From Burkholderia sp. WP9 (GTDB taxonomy: Bacteria; Pseudomonadota; Gammaproteobacteria; Burkholderiales; Burkholderiaceae): DNA of 64,000 nucleotides. A program made the translations under genes and the position numbers. The DNA is taken from positions 62,001 to 126,000 of the forward strand of contig NZ_FNTG01000001.1 in assembly GCF_900104795.1 (NCBI RefSeq), given 5' to 3'. The notes beneath the pieces are model-generated. The model had not been told where the DNA came from and did not search any database. It saw only the letters and a list, made by a program, of their open reading frames with translations. Positions 9,554-17,644 of this stretch are shown piece after piece; position 1 is the stretch's first letter; each line of letters starts with the position of its first letter.

Positions 9554-10513
9554 TTACCCGCGTTCGGCGTTCAACACCTGCTCACCGTCCATATGCGTCG
9601 AGCCTTTCGCGGGACGTCCTGCCCAGTATCCGGCGAGCAGCGAGCCCGACAGGTTGTGCCACACCGAAAACAGCGCGCCGGGCAACGCCGCGATCGGCGT
9701 GAAATAGAGCTTGCCGAGCGTCGCGGCGAGGCCCGAGTTCTGCATGCCCACTTCGATGGCGAGCGTGCGGCACACGGCTTCGTCGAAGCCGAGCAGACGC
9801 CCGCCCCAATAGCCGCCGAGCAAACCGATGCCGTTGTGCAGCACCACGCCCAGCATCACCACGAGGCCGACCGAGGCGATGCTCTTCTGCGTGCCGCCCA
9901 CCACCGCGCCGATGATCAGCACGATCGCGACCATCGAGATCAGCGGCAGAACCGGTTCGATCTTGCGCACGATTTTGCCGAACAGATGATTGACGATCAG
10001 GCCGACCACGATCGGCAACGCGACGATTTGCAGGATGCTCATCAGCATGCCGTGTACGTCGACGGCGATCGAGGCGTCCACGTAAAGACGCGTGAGCAGC
10101 GGCGTCGCGAATACGCCGACGAGGGTCGACAGCGCGCTGATCGTCACCGACAACGCAACGTCGCCGCGCGCGAGGTAGATCATCACGTTCGACGCCGTGC
10201 CGCTCGCCACGCTGCCCACTAGCACCATGCCTGCGGTGAGGTCCGGCGGCATGCGCAACGCCTTGGCGATCACCCACGCGGCGAGCGGCATGACGAGATA
10301 GTGCAGCACGATGCCGGCGATCACCGGCGCGGGCCGCGTGAAGACACGCTGGAAATCGGCCACGGAGAGCGTGACGCCCATTGCCAGCATGATGATGGTC
10401 AGCAGCGTGGTGACGTGCGGCGCGATGCCTGAGAACGAGGCGGGCGAGCAGTACGCGGCAATCGAAACGAGCACGGCCCAGAGCGGGAAGAGACGGGTGA
10501 CGCGGGCAAGCAT
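9554..10513 (-). CDS. Bile acid:sodium symporter (BASS) family transporter
   Basis: A 319-residue integral membrane protein with about nine to ten hydrophobic segments. Family features are [20 protein letters not shown] near residue 50, the [16 protein letters not shown] segment (first crossover motif with Asn) and [14 protein letters not shown] (second crossover motif). Members import organic anions with sodium; bacterial substrates include pantoate and other carboxylates, so the substrate here is open. The start is the ATG at MLARVTRLF, with AAGGA upstream; the frame continues upstream but with no transporter-like sequence. The final 20 residues are hydrophilic. Confidence 0.92.
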   Translation of the reverse strand: MLARVTRLFPLWAVLVSIAAYCSPASFSGIAPHVTTLLTIIMLAMGVTLSVADFQRVFTRPAPVIAGIVLHYLVMPLAAWVIAKALRMPPDLTAGMVLVGSVASGTASNVMIYLARGDVALSVTISALSTLVGVFATPLLTRLYVDASIAVDVHGMLMSILQIVALPIVVGLIVNHLFGKIVRKIEPVLPLISMVAIVLIIGAVVGGTQKSIASVGLVVMLGVVLHNGIGLLGGYWGGRLLGFDEAVCRTLAIEVGMQNSGLAATLGKLYFTPIAALPGALFSVWHNLSGSLLAGYWAGRPAKGSTHMDGEQVLNAERG

Positions 10514-10680
10514 GAGAGGTGTTCCTTGATTATGTTTTATCGCGAGAAGCAGGGTCGGTCGGGCGGCACGCCGCCGTCGGCGGCGCGCTTGCGGGAGTCT
10601 GCCGCGTGAGCGCGGCAAGCCGTGATGGCGGGTGATGAGCCTTCGGGCTACGCGGGCCTTTTTGAGGCGCGCGAGTGGGT

Positions 10681-10720
10681 TTTCGGCGCATGGACGCGGG
10701 TGCGCGTCCATGCGCCGAAA
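10681..10720. repeat. Perfect 18-bp inverted repeat with 4-base loop
   Basis: Bases 10681-10698 (tttcggcgcatggacgcg) are exactly complementary to 10703-10720, separated by ggtg. It lies between the BASS gene and the MATE gene, downstream of the latter. No T-run follows on either strand, so it is not a standard intrinsic terminator. Shorter GC-rich hairpins lie just beside it (10570-10586 and 10600-10617). Confidence 0.8.
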
Positions 10721-10791
10721 CACGGTATTTTACCGTTCGCGGCGAATTTCCCGTGCGCCGGTGGTTGCGCGTGCAACCAGTCGGGCATCGT

Positions 10792-12183
10792 TCAAACGGG
10801 ATTGGCCGGCACGCGCCGCAGGCTCAGTTTGTGAAAGCGCAGCGTCATTAGCAGCGCGACGCTCGCGAGGCCGGCGGCGAGTCCCCACCACAAGCCGCGC
10901 GCGCCGAGACCGAAGTGAAACGCCAGCGTGTAGCCGGTCGGGAAACCGATCACCCAGTAACCGAACGCGGCGGCGATCATGGGTACACGGGTGTCTTTCA
11001 GGCCGCGCAGACAGCCGGAACCGACCGTCTGCATGCCGTCGACGATCTGGAAGATCGCCGCCACGCCGAGCAGGGAACTCGCGAGCGCGACCGTGGCCGC
11101 GTTGGCCGGGTCGTCGAGATGCAGATAGAGGCCGACGATCCAGTGCGGCGCGGCGATCAGCACGAGCCCCGACAGCGTCATGAAGGCGACGCCGAGCGCC
11201 AACGCGACAAAGCCCGCATGGCGCGCGGCGAGCGGCTGGCCGGCGCCGGACCAGAAGCCAACTCGCACGTTGGCCGCCTGGCCGATCGCGAGCGGCACCA
11301 TGAAGGCCACCGAGGCGACGTTCAGCGCGATCTGATGCGCGGCCAGTTGCGACTCGCCGAGCAGCCCGACCATCAGGCCGGTGGCGAGAAAGAGCGTCGA
11401 TTCGACACCGTAGGTGATCGCGACCGGCCAGCCGATGCCGAACAGTTCGCCCATCAACGGCACGTTCGGCCGGGTGGCGACGACGAAGTGCCGGTAGCGC
11501 GGCCGCAAATGCAACAGCGCCATCAGCACGAGCGCGCTCAGCCAGACGGTGATGGAAGTCGCGGCCGCCGATCCGAGAAAGCCGAGCCGCGGCAAACCAT
11601 AGGCGCCGTGAATCAGCCCGTAGTTGAGAAACCCGTTCACGCCGACGCTCGCGAGCGACACCCACAACAGCCGTTTGGCCGCGCCGATGGCCGGCAGGAA
11701 CGAGCGCATCAGGCCGACGCCGATCAGGCTGCCGAGCGACCCCCAGCGCAGCACCGCCGCGTACTCACCGACGTTGTGCGCGAGCAGCGCGGGTTCGCCA
11801 AAAGCGAGCAGGATCGGCGTGGCGAACGAGAGCAGGAAGAATGCCGGCACCGACAGCAGCACGGACAGCACGAAACCGGTCCAGTAGATGTGCGGCACGC
11901 GGCCCTCGTCCTCTGCGCCGCGCGCGTGCGACACGCTCACGCTGACGGAGGTCAGCACGCCTTGCAGCAGCGTGACCACCACGAAAAACAGGTTCGCGCC
12001 GAGGCCGCCGGCCGCGAGCGCGTCGGGGCCGAGCGAGCCGAGCAGGATCGTGTCGGTCACGCCCATGGCCATTTGCGAGAGCTGCGCAATGGCGAGCGGC
12101 GCGGCGAGGCGGGCAGTGTCCGCCGCGTGGCGGGTCAGGGTCGGCGGCCGGGCGGCCACCCGGGTGAAGCCGGATTGAGTCAT
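10792..12183 (-). CDS. MATE family multidrug/cation efflux transporter (NorM-like)
   Basis: A 463-residue protein starting MTQSGFTRVA, the usual length for the 12-helix MATE fold. Recognisable parts are LAAPLAIAQLSQMAMGVTDTILLGSLG in the first helix region, with the family Gln and Asp, GANLFFVV, and the second-half repeat FGIGWPVAITYGVESTLFLATGLMVGLLG. It exports cationic drugs or metabolites in exchange for sodium ions or protons across the inner membrane. The frame is open about 40 residues further upstream, but that part is Arg-rich and not membrane-like, so the internal ATG is preferred. A palindrome upstream may be an operator. Confidence 0.93.
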   Translation of the reverse strand: MTQSGFTRVAARPPTLTRHAADTARLAAPLAIAQLSQMAMGVTDTILLGSLGPDALAAGGLGANLFFVVVTLLQGVLTSVSVSVSHARGAEDEGRVPHIYWTGFVLSVLLSVPAFFLLSFATPILLAFGEPALLAHNVGEYAAVLRWGSLGSLIGVGLMRSFLPAIGAAKRLLWVSLASVGVNGFLNYGLIHGAYGLPRLGFLGSAAATSITVWLSALVLMALLHLRPRYRHFVVATRPNVPLMGELFGIGWPVAITYGVESTLFLATGLMVGLLGESQLAAHQIALNVASVAFMVPLAIGQAANVRVGFWSGAGQPLAARHAGFVALALGVAFMTLSGLVLIAAPHWIVGLYLHLDDPANAATVALASSLLGVAAIFQIVDGMQTVGSGCLRGLKDTRVPMIAAAFGYWVIGFPTGYTLAFHFGLGARGLWWGLAAGLASVALLMTLRFHKLSLRRVPANPV

Positions 12184-12348
12184 GGAGCGCTTGGCAGCGG
12201 AAGTGGCGACAGCGCGACGGCGGGCGCGGTAGTCGCGCGGGCGGTGGCGAGGGCAGCGGTTCGGCGGGCCTTGGTGAACGCACGAGGCAATCGTACGAAA
12301 CAAGCGCACGAAGCAACCGCCAGCCGAAAGTGTCAGCCGATTGTTTGT

Positions 12349-12364
12349 CTGTCGAAACTGACAG
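12349..12364. promoter_or_regulatory. Operator-like palindrome CTGTC-N6-GACAG upstream of the MATE gene
   Basis: CTGTCGAAACTGACAG has 5-bp perfect arms around six bases, about 165 bases before the MATE start codon. A further TGTCAG half-like copy lies at 12331-12336. The size suits a dimeric repressor such as a TetR-type protein, but no regulator gene is adjacent and the function is inferred. Confidence 0.35.
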
Positions 12365-12463
12365 CTTATTGCTTAGGCGCGGCGCTGTCGATGGAGAAGG
12401 CACGATTTTGGTGCGCGCGCCTCCTCCGAGTTTTCGGAAACCGCAGAGCGGCGGGGCGTTGCG

Positions 12464-12682
12464 TCAGGCTTCGTGAACCGCAATCCGCGTGTCGCCGAGC
12501 AAGACGACCTGGCCCGCGCGGATTTTGCAGGTTTTACGCGTTTCGACCCGGCCGTCTACGGTGACAGCACCGTCCGCCACCATCATTTTTGCCGAGCCGC
12601 CGCTGTCCGCGAGCCCCGTTATCTTCAGCAGATTATGCAGTTCGACGTAGTCGCCGGTGAGGGTGAAATCTAGGTTGGGCAT
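12464..12682 (-). CDS. Small S4-domain RNA-binding protein (YbcJ-like)
   Basis: A 72-residue protein that is almost entirely one S4 domain: YVELHNLLKITGLADSGG, then AKMMVADGAVTVDGRVETRKTCKIRAGQVV. This is the YbcJ-type arrangement, where the small protein binds structured RNA, possibly ribosomal, in the cytoplasm. The ATG at MPNLDFTLTG matches the family length; a TTG 66 bases upstream would add a non-homologous tail. GAAGG lies about ten bases upstream. Confidence 0.92.
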   Translation of the reverse strand: MPNLDFTLTGDYVELHNLLKITGLADSGGSAKMMVADGAVTVDGRVETRKTCKIRAGQVVLLGDTRIAVHEA

Positions 12683-12999
12683 GGCGTTTGCGCCTTCAGG
12701 CAAGGGGTTCGCATCATAAGCCAGAAGCTTGCCCTGGATGAAGTTCAAGGTGTGCGCCGACTTTGCGTGAGCATCTGCAAGCAGATGTTATGCGATTGTC
12801 AGAAAGTGAAACGTTGCGTAACACCGGTCGTAAGACACGAACTTCACTCGTAAAGTGCAGGTCAGTGGTAAAGCCTGCTGGATTGATCTGGCAGCGAGCA
12901 GACCGGGCGAGGCACGCAGAGCAAGCTTGCAAAGCGGCTCGAGAATGCGCAATGCCGGACAGGTCGCCCGCGTCACAACAACTTTAGAGAGGATTAGTC
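12683..12999. other. Intergenic region, no gene; possible ECF-type promoter for the downstream secreted protein
   Basis: This spacer between divergent genes encodes nothing convincing. GAACTT at 12839-12844 followed after 17 bases by TCAGT resembles a sigma-E type promoter (consensus GAACTT, about 16-17 bases, TCTGA), with an imperfect -10. It points to the Lys/Ala-rich secreted protein gene. GAGG before position 13000 is its ribosome binding site. Confidence 0.4.
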
Positions 13000-13467
13000 A
13001 TGACCCAAATTCGAACGCTTCTGATCAATACCGCCCTGACCGCCGCCGTGACCGCGTTCGCGGCCACCGCAGCCGTTGCGCAGACTGCGCAACCGGCCGA
13101 GGGTGTCAACGGCCAGCCGCAAGTCCAGATGCAAGGCGCCGACGTTGCGCCCGCTGCACCCGCCGCGCAGGGCGTGCAGCCGGTGACGCCGCCCCCGGCG
13201 CGCCTGACGGCGTCGGGTTCGACGGACCCGCTGGTGCAGAAGCGCGACGCCAATGCGAAGGCCAACGCTGAATATCGCGCGTCGAAAAAGGCATCCAAGG
13301 CCGAGCTGAAGGACCAGCAGAAGGCCGCCAAGGCGCAGTACAAGGAAGAGGTGCGCGGCGCAAAGATCAACCAGAAGGCGGATAAGCAGGCCGCCAACAA
13401 CGAAATGAAGATGGACATGCAAGGCCAGGCCGGCGTCCAGGCGGACGGCGCCGACGTCAAGCACTAA
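13000..13467 (+). CDS. Secreted Ala/Gln/Lys-rich protein of unknown function
   Basis: A 155-residue protein with a clear Sec signal peptide (hydrophobic residues about 9-27, cleavage near AAVAQ). The mature part has an Ala/Pro/Gln-rich linker (residues about 30-75). A highly charged helical segment follows (about 80-135), rich in Lys, Ala and Glu (KKASKAELKDQQKAAKAQYK), then a Gln/Met/Asp-rich tail. No known domain is recognised. The charged part resembles a coiled coil or a cation- or nucleic-acid-binding helix, but this is inference. A shorter protein of the same build is encoded 118 bases downstream on the same strand. Confidence 0.82.
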   Translation: MTQIRTLLINTALTAAVTAFAATAAVAQTAQPAEGVNGQPQVQMQGADVAPAAPAAQGVQPVTPPPARLTASGSTDPLVQKRDANAKANAEYRASKKASKAELKDQQKAAKAQYKEEVRGAKINQKADKQAANNEMKMDMQGQAGVQADGADVKH

Positions 13468-13585
13468 GACCGAGGCTGAGCGTCAAGGCGGTGGCGGGGC
13501 GGCATAGGTTGCCAACGCCGCCGCCTTGACCGATCGCGTTTGAAGGATCGCAAGGTCCAGGCATCTCGTTTCACGGAGGTATCGC

Positions 13586-13849
13586 ATGAATATCACTCTG
13601 TCCATGAAGTCCAGAATTTCGGCCGCGTTGATCGCGGGCTGCCTGTCGTCGGTTGCCTTCGCGCAGGCTAGCGATCCGGCTGCGGCGCCGGTTACCCATG
13701 CCGACAAGAAGGCGGCCAAGGAGCAGTCGAAGGCGGATAAGAAAGCGTCCGTCGCGCAAGCCAAGGCGGACAAGAAGAAAACCGACGCTCAGGCCGACGC
13801 CGATAAGGCCAAGGCCGACGCCAATGTGAAGGACGCGAAGACGCAGTAG
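13586..13849 (+). CDS. Short secreted Lys/Ala/Asp-rich protein, companion of the upstream gene
   Basis: An 87-residue protein with a signal peptide ending near AFAQA (about residue 27). The whole mature part is built from Ala-Asp-Lys-Lys units (ADKKAAKEQSKADKKASVAQ and so on), predicted fully helical and highly charged, without Cys or aromatic residues. GGAGG lies six bases before the ATG. The layout (signal peptide, AQ-type cleavage site, charged Lys/Ala helix) matches the gene immediately upstream, suggesting a duplicated pair. An intrinsic terminator follows 62 bases after the stop. Function unknown; simple composition makes homology inference weak. Confidence 0.8.
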   Translation: MNITLSMKSRISAALIAGCLSSVAFAQASDPAAAPVTHADKKAAKEQSKADKKASVAQAKADKKKTDAQADADKAKADANVKDAKTQ

Positions 13850-13910
13850 CCCGGCTTGACCGCTGGCCTCGCGGCGACGTGTGAGCGGCTCCGCGTTGCG
13901 TTTTCAAAGA

Positions 13911-13947
13911 AATGGCCCGTGCGCTTCCACGCCACGGGCCATTTTTC
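13911..13947 (+). terminator. Rho-independent terminator after the secreted-protein pair
   Basis: An 11-bp stem (aatggcccgtg at 13911-13921 with cacgggccatt at 13933-13943) around an 11-base loop is followed by a T-run (attttt). It ends the transcript of the Lys/Ala-rich protein gene. Confidence 0.85.
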
Positions 13948-14025
13948 ATATGCGCAATTGTCATGCGGCGGGATGCCGGCCGCCGAGGGCGCGCGGTCGA
14001 AAAAAGGGTCGCTTGTCGACGAGGG

Positions 14026-14041
14026 TTGTATGGATATACAG
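14026..14041 (+). promoter_or_regulatory. LexA-like SOS box overlapping a -10 element
   Basis: TTGTATGGATATACAG differs from the CTGT-N8-ACAG core of the LexA operator at one base. A sigma-70-like pair TTGTCG (14013-14018) and TATACA (14035-14040), 16 bases apart, overlaps it, so LexA binding would block RNA polymerase. It lies 43 bases before the helicase start codon. Confidence 0.6.
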
Positions 14042-14083
14042 TATGCGTCGCCGTACTGAATCCACCTAACGTCCAAACCGATC

Positions 14084-16210
14084 GTGCTCTCCGTCGCCGA
14101 ATCCCCGTCGTTCGATACCGTCGCCTGGCTGGCAAAGCTCAACGACGCGCAGCGCGAAGCCGTCGAGTACGGCGCCGACACGCCTACCGCGCCGCCCGGC
14201 GCATTGCTGGTGATCGCGGGCGCCGGCTCCGGCAAGACCAACACTCTCGCTCACCGGGTCGCCAATCTGGTAGTGAACGGCGCCGATCCGCGCCGCATCC
14301 TGCTGCTAACGTTTTCGCGTCGCGCTGCGCTCGAAATGACCCGGCGCGTCACGCGCATCGCCGGCGCGGCGCTCGGCACGCGAGCCGCGCTCGCGCAAGG
14401 GCTGACATGGTCGGGCACGTTCCATAGCGTGGGCGCGCGGCTGTTGCGCGAGTACGCGGACCTGATCGGCCTCGCGCCGGCCTTTACGATCAACGACCGC
14501 GAAGATTCCGCCGACCTGATGAATCTGGTGCGCCACGAGCTCGGTTTGTCGGCGAAAGAGCGGCGTTTCCCGGCCAAGGGCACGTGCTTTGCCATCTACT
14601 CGCGCGTTGTGAACACCGGCGCGTCGCTCGGCCAGGCGCTCGACAGTGCGTTCCCCTGGTGCCGTGAATGGGAAGCCGATCTGCGCAGGCTGTTCGCGGC
14701 TTATGTCGAGGCCAAACAGAAGCAGAGCGTGCTCGACTACGACGACCTGCTGCTTTACTGGTCGCACATGGCGGCCGAGCCGGCCATCGCCGCCGACCTG
14801 TCGGCGCGCTTCGATCACGTGCTGGTGGACGAATATCAGGACACCAACCGTCTGCAGGCGTCGATCCTGCTCGCATTGAAGCCGGACGGCCGCGGCCTGA
14901 CCGTGGTCGGCGACGACGCCCAGTCCATCTATTCGTTTCGCGGCGCGACCGTGCGCAACATTCTCGATTTCCCCGCGCATTTCGACCCGCCGGCCAAACA
15001 GGTCACGCTCGAGCGCAATTACCGGTCGACCGCGCCGATTCTGGCGGCGTCCAACGCGGTGATCGAACTGGCCAGCGAGCGCTACACGAAAAATCTCTGG
15101 ACCGACAAGGCGTCGGCGCAGCGCCCGCGCCTCGTGAGCGTCGCCGACGAGGCCGATCAGGCGCGCTACATCGTCGAACAGGTGCTCGAGGCGCGCGAGC
15201 AGGGCATGAAGCTCAAATCACAGGCGGTGCTGTTTCGCGCAGCGCATCACAGCGCCGCGCTGGAGATCGAACTGACCCGGCGCAACATTCCATTCGTGAA
15301 ATTCGGAGGCTTGAAGTTTCTCGATTCGGTGCACGTGAAAGACGTGCTCGCCGTGCTGCGCTGGGCGGAAAATCCGCGCGACCGCGTAGCCGGCTTTCGC
15401 GTCGTGCAGCTGCTGCCGGGCGTGGGGCCGGCCACGGCTGCCAAGGTGCTCGACGAGATCGTCGCGCGCGCGGGCAGCGGCAATCCCGCCGACACCGCCG
15501 GTGGCGCATTGGCGGCCTTCGCCGCGCCGGCTCGCGCGCAGGAAGACTGGCATCCGTTCGTCAAGCTGATGTCGAGCGTGTACGGCCGCCAGACGCCGTG
15601 GCCCGCCGAGTTCGAGATGGTGCGCCGGTGGTACGAGCCGCATCTCGAGCGCAACCACGAGGACGCCGCGATCCGTCATGCGGACGTGTTGCAGATGGAG
15701 AGCATCGCGGGCACGTATGCGTCGCGTGAACGCTTTCTGACCGAGCTGACGCTCGATCCGCCCGATGCCACCAGCGACGAATCCGGCGTGCCGTTGCTCG
15801 ACGAAGACTACCTGATCCTCTCCACGATTCATTCCGCGAAGGGGCAGGAGTGGCGCAACGTGTTCGTGCTGAACGGTGTGGACGGCTGCATTCCCTCCGA
15901 CCTCGGCACCGGCAGCGAGGAGGAAATCGACGAGGAGCGCCGCCTGCTCTACGTGGCGATGACGCGCGCGAAAGAGGATCTGCATATCGTCGTGCCGCAG
16001 CGCTTTTACGTGCACAACCAGACGCATATGGGTGATCGTCACGTGTGGGCGTCGCGTACGCGCTTCATTCCCGCGCATCTCATGCCGCTGTTCGAGGCCT
16101 ATGCGTGGCCGCGGGTGCCGGTTCCGAGCGCGCCCACGGCGGCCGGGCTGGCCGCCGCCGCGCAGGCGAAGATCGAGATCGCGGCGAAACTCAGGAAGAT
16201 GTGGGATTGA
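14084..16210 (+). CDS. UvrD/Rep-type ATP-dependent 3'-5' DNA helicase (superfamily 1)
   Basis: A 708-residue protein with a GTG start. The SF1A motifs appear in order: Walker A GAGSGKT (46-52), motif Ia LLLTFSRRAALEM, Walker B DEYQDTN, motif III GDDAQSIYSFRGA, motif IV ERNYRS, motif V STIHSAKGQEW and motif VI VAMTRAKEDL. These proteins unwind DNA in repair or recombination in the cytoplasm. The length and divergent 2B region do not match canonical UvrD or Rep closely, so I give no symbol. A LexA-like box upstream suggests SOS induction. It is convergent with an unknown gene. Confidence 0.93.
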   Translation: MLSVAESPSFDTVAWLAKLNDAQREAVEYGADTPTAPPGALLVIAGAGSGKTNTLAHRVANLVVNGADPRRILLLTFSRRAALEMTRRVTRIAGAALGTRAALAQGLTWSGTFHSVGARLLREYADLIGLAPAFTINDREDSADLMNLVRHELGLSAKERRFPAKGTCFAIYSRVVNTGASLGQALDSAFPWCREWEADLRRLFAAYVEAKQKQSVLDYDDLLLYWSHMAAEPAIAADLSARFDHVLVDEYQDTNRLQASILLALKPDGRGLTVVGDDAQSIYSFRGATVRNILDFPAHFDPPAKQVTLERNYRSTAPILAASNAVIELASERYTKNLWTDKASAQRPRLVSVADEADQARYIVEQVLEAREQGMKLKSQAVLFRAAHHSAALEIELTRRNIPFVKFGGLKFLDSVHVKDVLAVLRWAENPRDRVAGFRVVQLLPGVGPATAAKVLDEIVARAGSGNPADTAGGALAAFAAPARAQEDWHPFVKLMSSVYGRQTPWPAEFEMVRRWYEPHLERNHEDAAIRHADVLQMESIAGTYASRERFLTELTLDPPDATSDESGVPLLDEDYLILSTIHSAKGQEWRNVFVLNGVDGCIPSDLGTGSEEEIDEERRLLYVAMTRAKEDLHIVVPQRFYVHNQTHMGDRHVWASRTRFIPAHLMPLFEAYAWPRVPVPSAPTAAGLAAAAQAKIEIAAKLRKMWD

Positions 16211-16268
16211 GAGTGCGGTGGGTGCCGCCGTTACGGGCGCGGCGCCTGCCGTCTGAAGGCCTCGATCT

Positions 16269-17036
16269 TCAGCGCGACTGCCGTTGTTGCTGCTGAGGGG
16301 CCGGACGCGGCGGCACGAAGAAGTTGCGCAGCCAGGCCGCCATGCGCGAGAACACGTCGTACGGCTCTTCGACGAAAATCTCCGGCTTGAGCAAACGCAG
16401 GAATTCCATGATCTGCTGCGCTTCCTGTTTCTGGAACGAGCCGTGCGAGATGCCCAGCCGCAGAAGCCCGCGCAGTTCGCCGAGCTTCTCGCGCGCGGTG
16501 CTCCCCACGCTCGTTTCGCACGCCACCTTGGCCTCGTAGACGCGCTGGCGCAGCGACTCCACCAGCCGCCAGGCCGGTGTCTGCATTACTTCCTCGAGCG
16601 CCTGAATGTCCTGCGCCGCGCTCTTGATCTGCGCCGCGAGCGGGTCGACCAGCGTGGCGTCGCCTTCCGCTTCCTTGACGATCGCCGCCGCCCAGTCGCG
16701 GCACTGCTTGGCGAGTTCTTCCGGCGTCCATTCCGAGCGGGCCGCGAAACCGAAGCCGAATTCGCCCGCCTGCCGCATCAGGATTGCGACGACGTCCGGA
16801 AACTCCTTGTCGAGCGTTCGTTTGGCCCAAGCGTACTGGCCGCCCTGCAACATCCGCTGAACCGCGTGTTCGGTCAGCGGCACCATATTGTCGAGCAGCT
16901 TGGCGCGCAAAAAGTCCTCAAACGACGGCGTCGCGAACTGCGGATCGAGCTTCAGCGATACCCGCAGAAAAGCGTCGAAATCCTTGCGCAGTGTCGCAAT
17001 GGTCTCGTCTTTGAGCGTGAGGGTGATTTGACCCAT
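16269..17036 (-). CDS. Conserved hypothetical cytoplasmic protein, 255 residues
   Basis: I do not recognise a family. The protein starts MGQITLTLKDETIATLRKDF, has no signal peptide or membrane segment, and is mostly helical and charged. Features are a Lys/Asp-rich N-terminus, a central region with WTPEELAKQCRDWAAAIVKEA, a helical part around EEVMQTPAWRLVESLRQRVYEAK, and a Pro/Gln-rich basic tail (PPRPAPQQQQRQ). Codon use is like its neighbours, so recent transfer is unlikely. It stands alone, convergent with the helicase and upstream of azlCD on the same strand but separated by 284 bases. Confidence 0.8.
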   Translation of the reverse strand: MGQITLTLKDETIATLRKDFDAFLRVSLKLDPQFATPSFEDFLRAKLLDNMVPLTEHAVQRMLQGGQYAWAKRTLDKEFPDVVAILMRQAGEFGFGFAARSEWTPEELAKQCRDWAAAIVKEAEGDATLVDPLAAQIKSAAQDIQALEEVMQTPAWRLVESLRQRVYEAKVACETSVGSTAREKLGELRGLLRLGISHGSFQKQEAQQIMEFLRLLKPEIFVEEPYDVFSRMAAWLRNFFVPPRPAPQQQQRQSR

Positions 17037-17320
17037 GAGTTATCCCGTTTGGTCCTGCCGCGCGGCTTCGCCGCGCCACCCGGCCGCGCGGGCCTTGGGA
17101 GACGCGACGTTCGATGCCGGCGCGCTTGATTCCTGCCTGTTGCCGCGTAACCAGCGGGACGTATCCCGACGAGCGGACCTCGACTGCATAACGGCGGATC
17201 GGGGGGAAACTTAAGGGCGTGCGGGACGGGTGCGCCCGCTTTAGAGGGAAGCGTCGCCCGGCATGCGCTTGCGTGTCGCAAGCCGGACGACCCGGATGCC
17301 GCCATGAAGGCGGCGTGCAC

Positions 17321-17644
17321 CTATTTCAGCACGATACATTGCCAGACAAAAAACACCGCCAGGCCGACCGCAATGGTCAGAAGCGGCCGACGTGTGACTG
17401 CGCTGACGAGCACCGCGGCCAGCGCACCGACGAGTTGCGGATTGCGCCAAGTCAGTTCGGCATTGCTGCCGTGCGGCGAAACCGCCATCGGCACGATGAT
17501 CGCGGTCAGCACGGTGACCGGCACGAAGCCGAGGGCGGTGCGCACAAGCGGCGGAAACACGAGCCGGTCGCCGAGCACGAAGACCGCGGCGCGGATCACC
17601 CACGTGATGGCCGCCATGCCGAGAATCAGAACGACGTAGTTCAT
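17321..17644 (-). CDS. azlD: AzlD-family small subunit of a branched-chain amino acid exporter
   Basis: A 107-residue protein with four hydrophobic segments, starting MNYVVLILGMAAITWVIRA, typical of AzlD/LivH-like small subunits. Conserved elements are TWVIRA near residue 14 and PVTVLTAIIVP near 45. It pairs with AzlC in the inner membrane to export branched-chain or related amino acids. The ATG overlaps the azlC stop by four bases (ATGA), implying translational coupling. Confidence 0.9.
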   Translation of the reverse strand: MNYVVLILGMAAITWVIRAAVFVLGDRLVFPPLVRTALGFVPVTVLTAIIVPMAVSPHGSNAELTWRNPQLVGALAAVLVSAVTRRPLLTIAVGLAVFFVWQCIVLK

